Assembly (NCBI GenBank): GCA_035403465.1
Contig: DAONFG010000042.1
Span: 1 to 26,288, forward strand
Length of the DNA stretch: 26,288 nucleotides
Source: JAAYBQ01 sp035403465
GTDB taxonomy: Bacteria; Spirochaetota; UBA4802; UBA5550
Reading direction: 5' to 3'
Below the pieces are notes generated by a model. The model was not told where the DNA came from, ran no database searches, and worked only from the letters and a program-made list of their open reading frames with translations. Positions 14,984 through 23,075 of the stretch are shown one piece after another. The stretch's first letter is position 1; every line of letters begins with the position of its first letter. The position numbers were made by a program, and so were the translations under genes.

Positions 14984-15310
14984 TTACCTGAGGTTTATCA
15001 GCTCCCTGTACGCGTTGAGCGCGCCGTCGCGGACTGCCTTTGTCAGTCCCAGTGCAACCTCGGCCTTCTGGGTCGCGATCATTACCTGGTGAATATCAAC
15101 AGATTCGGGCTCATATACCATCTTCTGCATAAGGTTCTCCGCATCAACCTGCAGGTCGTTGGTCTTTGCAACAGCGCTGTTAAGCATATCCGCAAAAGAC
15201 CCGGAAACGTCGTCCCCCTCCCTCTGTATGGGCGTGGAGCCGCTGAAATGGCTTTTATTTGAAGTTACAAGATTTACCACATGTCCGGAAAGTGAAGCAT
15301 TGTTTATCAT
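14984..15310 (-). CDS. fliE: Flagellar rod/MS-ring junction protein FliE
   Basis: A 108-residue protein with the FliE C-terminal signature: FADMLNSAVAKTNDLQVDAE, then SVDIHQVMIATQKAEVALGL and VRDGALNAYREL. FliE joins the MS ring to the proximal rod and is an early substrate of the export apparatus. ATG 15310 has GAGGTG upstream. It follows a 47-codon gene rather than flgC directly. A palindrome and hairpin follow its stop, and the next gene, fliF, is 217 bases away. Confidence 0.94.
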   Translation of the reverse strand: MINNASLSGHVVNLVTSNKSHFSGSTPIQREGDDVSGSFADMLNSAVAKTNDLQVDAENLMQKMVYEPESVDIHQVMIATQKAEVALGLTKAVRDGALNAYRELINLR

Positions 15311-15333
15311 TTTACACCTCTATATGTATGTTT

Positions 15334-15477
15334 TCAGCCCGCGTATTTCATCTCGATCTTGGAATCAACAGCGTCGTTGTCGAACCTGCTGATCCTTTCA
15401 GACCTCTTCAGATTAATCCTTGCGGAAAGGTCATGAGACACCTTTATTTCACCTGCTTTCAAATTTTCACGAAACAT
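15334..15477 (-). CDS. Small uncharacterised protein encoded between flgC and fliE
   Basis: A 47-residue frame starting MFRENLKAGEIKVSHDLSAR and ending IEMKYAG. The start at ATG 15477 is set by a perfect GGAGG (15485-15489) with a seven-base spacer, better than most sites in this cluster. An ATG six bases earlier is too close to that site. It starts 16 bases after the flgC stop and ends 23 bases before fliE, so it fills what would otherwise be a 183-base gap. The protein is polar, with no signal or membrane segment and equal numbers of basic and acidic residues. I recognise no family. A flagellar accessory or chaperone role is suggested only by position. Confidence 0.6.
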   Translation of the reverse strand: MFRENLKAGEIKVSHDLSARINLKRSERISRFDNDAVDSKIEMKYAG

Positions 15478-15493
15478 ATTCATTCCTCCTTGA

Positions 15494-15961
15494 CTATGCG
15501 CCGGTTCTTCCAAGCTCAAGCGCCTTGGCGAACATCGACTTGGCATTGTTCACTATCATTACATTCGCTTCGTACGACCTTGATGCTGATATAAGATCAG
15601 TCATCTCTGTTACAACATTAACATTGGGCAGCCTCACATAACCCTTTTCAGGCCCGGTTGCAATCGCATCGGGGTGAGTCGGATCATACACAAGCCGGAG
15701 CGGGCTGCTGTCCTCCTCAATTTTAACCACCCGCACACCCTTGCCTGCGCCATGTGCCATTCTTTCGGGCACAAGGGGAGACTTGTATTCAGGCCGTACA
15801 TTGATCGGGGCAAAGATCGCCCTCTTCCGTACATACGGCCCGTCCCCTTCGGGGGTTCGCGTGGTGTTCGCATTTGCGATGTTATCGCTTATCAGGTCCA
15901 TCCTGAGCCGCTGCGCAGTAAGACCGGTTGCTGCTATATTAAAACTGTCGAACATTCCCAT
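15494..15961 (-). CDS. flgC: Flagellar proximal rod protein FlgC
   Basis: A 155-residue rod protein. The N-terminus MGMFDSFNIAATGLTAQRLR followed by MDLISDNIANANT is the rod-family N-terminal motif, and YVRLPNVNVVTEMTDLISAS plus RSYEANVMIVNNAKSMFAKA is the characteristic FlgC C-terminus. Both ends pair as coiled coils in the rod. It follows flgB by 18 bases; the ribosome site is a modest GGGG. The length is slightly above that of enterobacterial FlgC (134), in keeping with spirochaetal forms. Confidence 0.95.
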   Translation of the reverse strand: MGMFDSFNIAATGLTAQRLRMDLISDNIANANTTRTPEGDGPYVRKRAIFAPINVRPEYKSPLVPERMAHGAGKGVRVVKIEEDSSPLRLVYDPTHPDAIATGPEKGYVRLPNVNVVTEMTDLISASRSYEANVMIVNNAKSMFAKALELGRTGA

Positions 15962-15979
15962 AATTAACCCCGTTTAACC

Positions 15980-16408
15980 TTAAACTGCCCTTGAAACCAT
16001 TTTGAGCATCCTGTAGTTATGACTCAGCGAAGTAACAAATGCATTATAGCGCATAAGGTTCTTCGCGGAATCCACCATCTCTTTCTCTATATCCACATTG
16101 TTGCCGTCATTACGGTACGACGTACTATAATCAAGGTTTACCCTGGGCTGCACACCCTTGAGATCGCGTTCAATATTAAAAGGGATATGCCTGCCGTCAG
16201 AGGCAAGCCCCTGGAAGCTGTTCCTTGCATCAGCCCTCTGCTGGATCGCCCTTTTCACTTCGCTCTCGAAATTCACCTCGCTCCTCTTGAAATGGGGCAC
16301 GTCAACATTTGCAATGTTGTTCGAAATGACCTTTCTTCTGAGCGATTCAACATCCAGAGATTTCTCAAGGAGATAACTGGTATTCATCAGGTTACTTTGT
16401 TCAAACAT
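15980..16408 (-). CDS. flgB: Flagellar proximal rod protein FlgB
   Basis: A 142-residue rod protein. It has the FlgB pattern LLEKSLDVESLRRKVISNNI followed by ANVDVPHFKRSEVNFE, and the C-terminal helix VDSAKNLMRYNAFVTSLSHN. FlgB joins FliE and FlgC at the base of the rod. It is the first gene of the cluster, with AGGAG before ATG 16408. It is divergent from the FadL-like gene across a 243-base gap, where the cluster promoter should lie. I see a GATAAT and an ACCGAAAA (sigma-28-like -10) near 16433-16448 but no matching -35. Confidence 0.95.
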   Translation of the reverse strand: MFEQSNLMNTSYLLEKSLDVESLRRKVISNNIANVDVPHFKRSEVNFESEVKRAIQQRADARNSFQGLASDGRHIPFNIERDLKGVQPRVNLDYSTSYRNDGNNVDIEKEMVDSAKNLMRYNAFVTSLSHNYRMLKMVSRAV

Positions 16409-16538
16409 AAATCAACTCCTGCCTGTTGCTCTATTATCCCTTTTCGGTAAAATTGAAAATAACATAAGATATTTTTTATGGGACATAATTTTTTTCAAAT
16501 AAACAGGCGCATTATTCGCAGAAACGCTTTATGGGCGC

Positions 16539-16571
16539 AACAATAAAACAAAATCATCACTTTTTATTGTT
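16539..16571. repeat. Inverted repeat in the flgB / FadL-like divergent gap
   Basis: AACAATAAAA (16539-16548) and TTTTATTGTT (16562-16571) form a perfect 10-base inverted repeat with a 13-base spacer. It is placed between two divergent genes, about 130 bases from flgB and 80 from the outer-membrane gene. It could be an operator for either gene or a simple AT-rich hairpin. Confidence 0.4.
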
Positions 16572-16651
16572 TTTGCCATGATCAGAGTTCATCTTGATTG
16601 CAGAATATTTAAGCCCGATTCAAAGAATCCGGCACTGAGGGAGGATGTTTT

Positions 16652-17995
16652 ATGAATACTCGTAGAGTTTCACATGGATTTGCATTAATAATGATTCTAT
16701 GCACTACAGCCGCATTTTCAGCAGGTATATACGAAAATGCGAACCAGAGCGCCGAATTTATCAGGACACTCACAAGGTATGCCAGCACAGAAACAGACTC
16801 GGCATTCTATAACCCTGCCGGCTCAGTCTTTATGAGCGAGGGGTTCTATTTATACTTCAGTGACCAGATGGTTTTCGACTACCAGACTATAACTGACAGC
16901 TCCACCGCTCTATCAACCTACTCATACCCCGCTGAATATACAGCTGATGTAATCGCCTGGGCTCTCCCGGATGTATATGCACTGTACAGGCAGGACAACT
17001 GGTCAGCATTCCTGCACCTGGGAATAATAGGCCGCGGTGCAATCGCTGAATACAAGGACAGCACACCGATTATCGATAAGGCTGTCATAGGCTACGCAGC
17101 GGGTTTAGCATCAGGTATGTTAGGCACCCTGTATTCAATCAGTACTGACGGCGAACTTGAAGCCTATTCATATTTCATAGGTGCGACAGCAGGCGGTGCT
17201 TACAGGCTTAACAATATGTTTGCCATCGGAGGCGGAATCAGGTATATCCATGCCGAACAGAAGACCAACCTGAAATACCATTTTAACAGCGTGATGATGG
17301 ATGTAACAACAGATATTACCTCATTTTTCAGTGATATTGATGTAGAGGTGAACGCAAGGGGTGATTCAGCAGGATTCATCGGAAGCTTTGACGTGAAGCC
17401 CTCTGACACCATGAACATAGGTTTCAGGTATGAATACTACACAACTATGAAGGTTACCAACGATAAACCAGGTAAATATGAAGGAGATCCCCTTTTCCTG
17501 GCAATGTTTCCCCTGGATAAAGGTGACTACGTGAAGACCACGCTGCCAATGAATGCAGCTGCTGGTGTTTCATACATGGTTTTGCCGGAACTTAAGGCCG
17601 AAATCGGTTTTATTTACTACTTCAACAGGCTGGCTGACTGGGGCAAAGATTCATACGGAAAAGAGATTGCGGACAAATACGACAACGGCTATGACGCGAG
17701 CATCTCGCTTGAGTATATGTTCATGAAACAGCTCAGGGGGAGTATGGGTTACTCGTATTCAGTAAGCGGCGTGACTTCGGAAACCAGAACAAATGACCAG
17801 ACAGGCCTTGATTCAAATGCTTTCGCGGCCGGGGGAACCTGGACTTTTGCAAACGGCATGGATCTTACTGTCTCGCTATTGATGGTATTTTTTGATGATG
17901 CAACAGAGCCGAACAGTTCACCTGATACAGGATCTACAAAATATGAAGAACTCGTTTATAATGTTGCGGCAGGCATAAGTTACAAGATGTGGTAG
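16652..17995 (+). CDS. FadL/OmpP1-like outer-membrane beta-barrel protein
   Basis: A 447-residue exported protein with a signal peptide (MNTRRVSHGFALIMILCTTA, cleavage near AFSA). The mature start resembles the FadL hatch region, with ETDSAFYNPAGSVFM (the NPAG motif of FadL/TodX/OmpP1) followed by GFYLYFSDQMVF. The rest alternates short aromatic beta strands and polar loops, with strands such as GIRYIHAEQKTNLKYHF and NIGFRYEYYTTMKV and a final strand AAGISYKMW ending in an aromatic residue, as expected of an outer-membrane barrel. Such proteins carry long-chain fatty acids or other hydrophobic compounds across the outer membrane. GGAGG precedes ATG 16652. It appears monocistronic. The ligand cannot be read from sequence. 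Confidence 0.85.
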   Translation: MNTRRVSHGFALIMILCTTAAFSAGIYENANQSAEFIRTLTRYASTETDSAFYNPAGSVFMSEGFYLYFSDQMVFDYQTITDSSTALSTYSYPAEYTADVIAWALPDVYALYRQDNWSAFLHLGIIGRGAIAEYKDSTPIIDKAVIGYAAGLASGMLGTLYSISTDGELEAYSYFIGATAGGAYRLNNMFAIGGGIRYIHAEQKTNLKYHFNSVMMDVTTDITSFFSDIDVEVNARGDSAGFIGSFDVKPSDTMNIGFRYEYYTTMKVTNDKPGKYEGDPLFLAMFPLDKGDYVKTTLPMNAAAGVSYMVLPELKAEIGFIYYFNRLADWGKDSYGKEIADKYDNGYDASISLEYMFMKQLRGSMGYSYSVSGVTSETRTNDQTGLDSNAFAAGGTWTFANGMDLTVSLLMVFFDDATEPNSSPDTGSTKYEELVYNVAAGISYKMW

Positions 17996-18063
17996 ACCTG
18001 TATTCATTGTTAATGCCGGGCTGCGCGAAACCTCTCATGGAAGATCCGGGAATGTCTTAAAAC

Positions 18064-18092
18064 TTGACTCACTCCAGGATTATCATTAAACT
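18064..18092 (+). promoter_or_regulatory. Possible promoter of the CHASE4-GGDEF-EAL gene
   Basis: TTGACT (18064-18069) and TAAACT (18087-18092) are spaced by 17 bases, about 110 bases upstream of ATG 18204. The 208-base gap otherwise holds nothing I can assign; the leader does not match the c-di-GMP-I riboswitch core that I know. Confidence 0.4.
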
Positions 18093-18203
18093 GAATACGT
18101 ATCGCAATCACGCACAAAAATGTTCAGTGAGCGATACTAACAGCAGAACGTTTATTCAGTTCCAGTGTGTAAGGGATAATTACCGCTGATTCCGGGAGGA
18201 TGA

Positions 18204-21056
18204 ATGAAGCTCAGGTACAGTATTTCATGGATAACACTGGCAAGCATTTTAATGTATTCCCTCTTCGTGTTCCTTATCCAGACCGCATTCATCAGCCCCG
18301 CATTTGACAGGATTGAAGTGGAATCGGCAAAACGTGACCTGGAAAGGGCTGTCAATTCCATCAAAATTGAGCAGGAGCATATTTCTCTCACGGCAAGGGA
18401 TTACGGCCAGTGGGATGACACCGTCAGATTTATCCGCACCGGGAATAGAGAATACATCGAATCCAACATGCTTCCTGAAACTTTTATAAACACCGGACTG
18501 ACTTTTATTGCAATATATAAAACGGACGGTACACCCTGTTATTCAAAGCGTATTGACAATAAAGGCAGAATTGTTACATGGCAGGGGATGCAGAGGGATA
18601 AACTATTGACGCATCTCCAGGACCATGGCTCCGAAATGAAAAACATCACTGGAATAATACACACAGACCTTGGATTCTGCATTGTTTCCTCTTCGCCGGT
18701 AATCAAGGCAGACGGTACAGGGCCTGTGGCAGGGAGTTTTATAATCGGCAGGATTATTAACAGGGAGATGGCAGATAAACTGCAGTTAATCGCAGGTGTT
18801 CCTGTAAATTTTGGCCAGGATGATGATAAATCCGGCGGAAAAACTGATGTTAAATCTTCAGCCGGATTAAAACCCGGGGCCATATCCATTGAAAGAAAAA
18901 GCGGCTATCTATACGCAAAAACCGCACTTGAGACTGTTGATGGCATTAATCCATTTGCAGTGATGTCAACAACAGATATAAGCGTAACTACCGCAGGCAG
19001 AAGGATCATATACACATTCCTGCTTGCAGGACTGATCTTCGGTACAGGGTTCTCATTCCTTTCGGGATTTGTTCTCCAGAAGATGGTATCCAGGCCTCTC
19101 GACAGCCTGGCGCAGAATGTTGAGGTGATGAACTTAGCCACAGATTCAGGCACTGTTCTGGCACCACTGATATCGCGCAACGATGAAATTGGTTCGCTCG
19201 CCCTAAGCTTTAATTCAATGCACGAAAGACTGCGCACAAGCCATGAAGAGATACGGCAAATAAACGAAACCCTTGAAGAAAAAGTAAATGAAAGGACCGC
19301 TGAACTGATAAAGGCCAATGACAACCTCCAGTTCATGGCAAGGGTAATGGAAAGCACCAGCGAGGGCGTGGTAATAACCGACCTCGATGCGAACATTCTT
19401 CAGATAAACGAAGCCTTCTGCAGGATGTGCGGTTACACGCCGGATGAACTGATCGGGCAGAATCCCAGGATAATGAAATCGAACAGGCATGATACGGCGT
19501 TTTACAAGGATATGTGGGAGCGGCTGACAAGCACGGGACAGTGGTCAGGTGAAATATGGGACAGGTGCAAAGCTGGTGATGTCTATCCGCAATGGCTCAC
19601 AATAAATACAATTTACGATGAGAACGGCAGGCCGATGAACTACGTCGGGATTTCAGCGGACATTACGCGGATCAAAAAAGCAGAGGAACAGCTGCACCAG
19701 CTTGCATACTTCGACCCTCTTACCGGTCTCCCGAACCGCACACTCTTCCATGACCGTCTGTCACAGGCAATGTCACGAAGCACAAGGTACAGGCACCGCA
19801 TCGGGCTGCTCTACCTTGACCTTGACAGGTTCAAAGACATAAATGAAACCATGGGACATGCCGCGGGGGATGACCTCCTGGTGGAAGTTGCTCACCGCAT
19901 AAAAGGAAGGGTGCGCGAATCAGACACCGTATGCCGGCTCGGCGGAGATGAATTTACAGTCATTCTTGATTACATAGGAAACAATGACCATGTCCGCGTT
20001 ATCGCCGAAAACATCATAGAAGGACTCGGCAAACCGTTCACACTGCTGGACAGGGAGATCTACGCAAATGCAAGCATAGGAATAGCTATTTTCCCCGAGG
20101 ATGACAACAGCACCGAGGGCCTGCTGCGCAAGGCTGACTCTGCCATGTATATGGCAAAGGATGCCGGCCGGGGGACATACAGGTTCGCATCGGTTGAGGC
20201 TGAACAGAAAAGCAAACGCCGCATTGAGATAGAGGGGAACATGAGGAGGGCTCTGGAACAGCAGGAATTCAGGCTCTTCTACCAGCCCCAGGTTGCGCTC
20301 GATGAGACACCGGACGGGTGCAGGATGGAACTGATCGGCGCAGAGGCACTGATCAGGTGGACTGTAAACGGTAAGCCGTTATCACCGGAAAGTTTTATTC
20401 ATGTTGCTGAAGAGACGGGAATTATTATTCCCCTGGGCAGGTGGATACTTACCGAAGCATGCCGCAATGCGGCCACATGGGAAAAGCAGGGACAAAAACT
20501 GAAAGTGGCGGTAAACATCTCTGCACGACAGTTCGAAGACCCGCTGCTCCTGTCATATGTTGAAGAAGCTCTTGCGATAAGCGGGCTTTCGCCATCAAGG
20601 CTGCAGCTTGAACTCACGGAGAGCATGTTTATGAGCAACGTTGAAAATGCAGTAAAAATAATGACCACACTCAGGGCTCTGGGAATATCCCTGGCAATCG
20701 ATGACTTCGGGACAGGGTACTCATCAATGAGCTACCTGGGACGTTACCCGGTTGACTGCCTTAAAATTGACAAATCATTCATAGACGGACTTGAAATGAG
20801 CAATACGGGCGAGGATGTCGTTTCTGCCGTTATAACTCTTGCCCACGCTTTCGGTCTCATCTCTGTTGCAGAAGGCGTTGAAACAATGTACCAGCTTGAA
20901 GCGCTGCGCAAAAGAGGCTGCGACGAGATCCAGGGATACATAATGAGCCCGGCGCTCCCCGGTGATGAATTCATGCAATTTGCCGGCACATTCAGAGAGG
21001 AAAAAAGCAGGGGTCTGATTGTTAACGAACCGGCATACATAAAACACGGGGAGTGA
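18204..21056 (+). CDS. Membrane-bound CHASE4-HAMP-PAS-GGDEF-EAL c-di-GMP enzyme
   Basis: A 950-residue signalling protein. Order: membrane helix 1 (about 7-28), periplasmic CHASE4-type sensor (to about 265, with DYGQWDDTVRFI), membrane helix 2 (about 268-290), HAMP and linker helix (to about 370), PAS (about 378-490, ending YVGISADITRIKKAEEQL), GGDEF (about 500-660) and EAL (about 680-935). The GGDEF motif is intact at 580-584, with an RxxD inhibitory site (RESD, 571-574) five residues upstream. The EAL motif is intact at 714-716, with ELTES, DDFGTGYSS, KIDKSFI, AEGVET and QGYIMSPALP. Both synthesis and hydrolysis of c-di-GMP are therefore possible. GGGAGG lies four bases before the start. 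It ends five bases from a convergent gene. Confidence 0.95.
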   Translation: MKLRYSISWITLASILMYSLFVFLIQTAFISPAFDRIEVESAKRDLERAVNSIKIEQEHISLTARDYGQWDDTVRFIRTGNREYIESNMLPETFINTGLTFIAIYKTDGTPCYSKRIDNKGRIVTWQGMQRDKLLTHLQDHGSEMKNITGIIHTDLGFCIVSSSPVIKADGTGPVAGSFIIGRIINREMADKLQLIAGVPVNFGQDDDKSGGKTDVKSSAGLKPGAISIERKSGYLYAKTALETVDGINPFAVMSTTDISVTTAGRRIIYTFLLAGLIFGTGFSFLSGFVLQKMVSRPLDSLAQNVEVMNLATDSGTVLAPLISRNDEIGSLALSFNSMHERLRTSHEEIRQINETLEEKVNERTAELIKANDNLQFMARVMESTSEGVVITDLDANILQINEAFCRMCGYTPDELIGQNPRIMKSNRHDTAFYKDMWERLTSTGQWSGEIWDRCKAGDVYPQWLTINTIYDENGRPMNYVGISADITRIKKAEEQLHQLAYFDPLTGLPNRTLFHDRLSQAMSRSTRYRHRIGLLYLDLDRFKDINETMGHAAGDDLLVEVAHRIKGRVRESDTVCRLGGDEFTVILDYIGNNDHVRVIAENIIEGLGKPFTLLDREIYANASIGIAIFPEDDNSTEGLLRKADSAMYMAKDAGRGTYRFASVEAEQKSKRRIEIEGNMRRALEQQEFRLFYQPQVALDETPDGCRMELIGAEALIRWTVNGKPLSPESFIHVAEETGIIIPLGRWILTEACRNAATWEKQGQKLKVAVNISARQFEDPLLLSYVEEALAISGLSPSRLQLELTESMFMSNVENAVKIMTTLRALGISLAIDDFGTGYSSMSYLGRYPVDCLKIDKSFIDGLEMSNTGEDVVSAVITLAHAFGLISVAEGVETMYQLEALRKRGCDEIQGYIMSPALPGDEFMQFAGTFREEKSRGLIVNEPAYIKHGE

Positions 21057-21061
21057 TCCCG

Positions 21062-21388
21062 TTACCTTAAGCTTTTTTTAAGAACTTCGAAGGCAGCAGG
21101 ACAGATAGCACGAAGTTCATTCATTCTGTATTCTGCGCATTCCCGTTGATTACTGAATCGCTTTCCCCTGGCAGTCTCCCAGAAAGGTTCTCCCTTGACT
21201 GCCCTTGCATACTGGTCAGCAATAAAGCGGATTGATCCTGTATTGCAGTTTTCCGGTTCCGCTGCAGACTTACTGCACTCTTCGAGACATGAACCTGCCC
21301 AGTCATCGGTTACTTCACTTATGGCTAACAGCGCCACTGAAAATGTCAGCACAACCAGCATAATAGTGATTAAACTTAATTGTTTCAT
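21062..21388 (-). CDS. Small exported cysteine-containing protein, family unknown
   Basis: A 108-residue frame with an N-terminal hydrophobic segment (MKQLSLITIMLVVLTFSVAL) that reads as a signal peptide. The mature part has five cysteines (SCLEEC, ENC, REC, AIC) and helical polar sequence. The cysteine spacing suggests a small disulfide-stabilised periplasmic protein, with one Cys left unpaired. I do not recognise a family. A promoter candidate (21436-21463) and a modest AGG site support it as a real gene. It converges on the GGDEF-EAL gene with a five-base gap and no terminator between. Confidence 0.65.
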   Translation of the reverse strand: MKQLSLITIMLVVLTFSVALLAISEVTDDWAGSCLEECSKSAAEPENCNTGSIRFIADQYARAVKGEPFWETARGKRFSNQRECAEYRMNELRAICPAAFEVLKKSLR

Positions 21389-21435
21389 ATACCTGCCATT
21401 TTTAAATATCTCATAACAACATATGCTTAGCTAAA

Positions 21436-21463
21436 AATATATAAACCGATATGCGGAAATCAA
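21436..21463 (-). promoter_or_regulatory. Possible promoter of the small Cys-containing protein gene
   Basis: On the minus strand TTGATT (21458-21463) is followed after 16 bases by TATATT (21436-21441), about 50 bases upstream of the start codon. Confidence 0.45.
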
Positions 21464-21618
21464 GTAAATGATCCCTGTTTTTAAGCCATCCAGGCTAAAG
21501 CTGCACAAATCCACCTGAACGGTAATATAATTTTAAAGCATAATACTGTATACTACCGATAATAAAATGTCCGTGTTTAAGTGTTGTAATGTGAATAGAA
21601 CTCAATATTCAAGAAAAT

Positions 21619-21652
21619 CCGGTTGACGGAGCATAATTCAACCCGGTACAAT
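21619..21652 (+). promoter_or_regulatory. Promoter with overlapping inverted repeat for the 63-residue gene
   Basis: TTGACG (21623-21628), an 18-base spacer and TACAAT (21647-21652) make a good housekeeping promoter about 30 bases before ATG 21683. The spacer is bounded by CCGGTTGA (21619-21626) and TTCAACCCGG (21637-21646), a nearly perfect inverted repeat (one extra C) that overlaps the -35. It could be a repressor site. Confidence 0.55.
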
Positions 21653-21682
21653 AAATGATTTTTCAAAAATGGAGGCTGAAAA

Positions 21683-21874
21683 ATGAGCAGTGTCAGTACT
21701 CGCGGCAAAAAGGCTGCTGAAGAACTTGAAAAAATTCAAAAAGCTCTGAGAAGCAAAGAAAAAAAGGCCCAGGAAGCCAAAGAAAAGGGCATGCTTACAA
21801 GTTACGGCATCCTTATGGAAGAGATAACCGAGCTTAAACGCAAACTGCGCCAGCACCAGATGGGTTCTAAATAA
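21683..21874 (+). CDS. Small coiled-coil protein, function unknown
   Basis: A 63-residue, very basic and helical protein: AAEELEKIQKALRSKEKKAQ, then KEKGMLTSYGILMEEITELK and a C-terminus KRKLRQHQMGSK. There is no signal or membrane segment. Two amphipathic helices separated by the GMLTSYG turn suggest a helical hairpin. GGAGG with a seven-base spacer precedes ATG 21683, and a good promoter lies just upstream, so it is a well-supported small gene with its own transcript. A long hairpin follows. I do not recognise a family; a small structural or nucleic-acid-associated protein is possible given the lysine content. Confidence 0.7.
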   Translation: MSSVSTRGKKAAEELEKIQKALRSKEKKAQEAKEKGMLTSYGILMEEITELKRKLRQHQMGSK

Positions 21875-21884
21875 CACTGTCACG

Positions 21885-21925
21885 GCCTCTGCTGAATTCT
21901 CCTGTGCGGAGGGATCAGCAGAGGC
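21885..21925 (+). terminator. Long hairpin downstream of the 63-residue gene
   Basis: GCCTCTGCTGA (21885-21895) pairs perfectly with TCAGCAGAGGC (21915-21925). Inside, CTCC (21899-21902) can pair with GGAG (21908-21911), extending the rod with small internal loops. No T-run follows on either strand. It may mark a transcript end by another mechanism or protect the short mRNA. Confidence 0.45.
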
Positions 21926-21988
21926 AATAACATCCTCTTCAACCGTACATATCGTCATCCCGCGCATAGTACGGGGATGCGGCATGAA

Positions 21989-22897
21989 TCAGTAAATCAC
22001 GATTACTCCCTTCCTGACGAGCTCGTCTATCACACCTGTATTTTTAACCGGATTATCCACGAGGTTTACATACTGGAGCGAAGTGAGTTCAGCCAGCACT
22101 GAGATATCCTCAATCTGGTTGAAGGATAAATCCAGTTCACGCAGCCCGGTCAATGTTGCAAGGCTTCTTATGTCCTCTATGCTGTTCTCTGAAAGGTAGA
22201 GCGATTCAAGCTTAACCAGCCCGGCAAGAGGATGCAGTTTAACCAGCCTGTTTCCTGAAAGATTCATGATTGTAATATTTACGCAGTGTTCTGCCCCGGC
22301 AAGGTCGTCGATGTCAAAACCCGAAAGGTCAAGCTCGCCGTCCAGGTTCTGCAGGTCATGGATTGACAGTTCGTACTCCATGTTGCCTATATAAAGATCA
22401 TTCACAGCCTCGATGAATCCGTACTCCTCATCTTCTGTCAGTTCCTCAACATCATCACCATCATCAAATTCCTCATCGTCATCCATTTCAGCTGCTTCAT
22501 CATCATACTCGCTGAAAGAGGAATCATCCTCTTCATAAAAATACTCGCTCTCAAAATCAAGATCGTATTCAGGAATACTTTTCTTCTTTTTAAAGTCAAC
22601 GAGGTAGACACCCTTCATCCTGATCAGCGCGTCAGTGTTGCCGGTTGTGTAAAACTCCTCGATATCCGCTGTAATTTTGTTAAACTTATCCGGATGGTAG
22701 AGCTGTATCATCCCGGCAAAGAGGCTGCTCATATCAGCACCGGATGAACTGATACCGATAGTTTCAGCCATATCTGAGAGGTACCGATGGTCCTTCTTCC
22801 TGTACCTGCTGATTATTTCTATGCTTATATCCTTAAGCCTGGCCGCAGTAATTTTGCCGCTCAGTTCGGTATACAATCCCTTATGGCTCTCTTTCAT
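21989..22897 (-). CDS. Acidic leucine-rich-repeat protein with a J-domain-like HPDK motif
   Basis: A 302-residue protein from ATG 22897. Three regions are visible. Residues 1-105 are helical and include MIQLYHPDKFNK, with HPDK at 68-71 as between helices II and III of DnaJ domains. Residues 107-160 are extremely acidic (for example MDDDEEFDDGDDVEELTEDE). Residues 185-290 are three to four 22-residue bacterial leucine-rich repeats of the internalin/SDS22 type (LESLYLSENSIEDI, LRELDLSFNQIEDI, LQYVNLVDNPVKN). There is no signal peptide, so it is probably cytoplasmic and binds protein partners. The frame stays open to an ATG at 23053, but the extra 52 residues look non-coding. The ribosome site of 22897 (AAAGGA) is close to the ATG. 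Confidence 0.8.
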   Translation of the reverse strand: MKESHKGLYTELSGKITAARLKDISIEIISRYRKKDHRYLSDMAETIGISSSGADMSSLFAGMIQLYHPDKFNKITADIEEFYTTGNTDALIRMKGVYLVDFKKKKSIPEYDLDFESEYFYEEDDSSFSEYDDEAAEMDDDEEFDDGDDVEELTEDEEYGFIEAVNDLYIGNMEYELSIHDLQNLDGELDLSGFDIDDLAGAEHCVNITIMNLSGNRLVKLHPLAGLVKLESLYLSENSIEDIRSLATLTGLRELDLSFNQIEDISVLAELTSLQYVNLVDNPVKNTGVIDELVRKGVIVIY

Positions 22898-23075
22898 TTC
22901 CTTTCTGCCTTTATGTAAATAACACATGCCGGCGAAGCGTTCTCTGCATCTTACCGGCGCAGGCATCAGGTGAATCCTGCAAACTTTTGATGTCAATTGT
23001 TTTTTAGCCTGTACAGGGATCGTGACTGCATCACCAGGAGCATGATAAATCAATGATCGATATCTTTAATATTTG

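Noticed and set aside
16433..16448. Sigma-28 promoter for flgB (ACCGAAAA)
   Set aside because: The -10-like element matches in part, but no TAAA-type -35 is at the required distance.
17996..18203. c-di-GMP riboswitch upstream of the GGDEF-EAL gene
   Set aside because: I looked for the conserved core of the class I aptamer and did not find it; only a promoter candidate is visible.
21638..21985. 115-codon minus-strand frame
   Set aside because: It is antisense to the better supported 63-residue gene and its hairpin, lacks a ribosome site, and has a low-complexity Phe/Leu-rich translation typical of an antisense shadow.
22898..23053. N-terminal extension of the leucine-rich-repeat protein to ATG 23053
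   Set aside because: No ribosome site at 23053, the extra 52 residues do not look like protein, and ATG 22897 is a better start. Not fully excluded.
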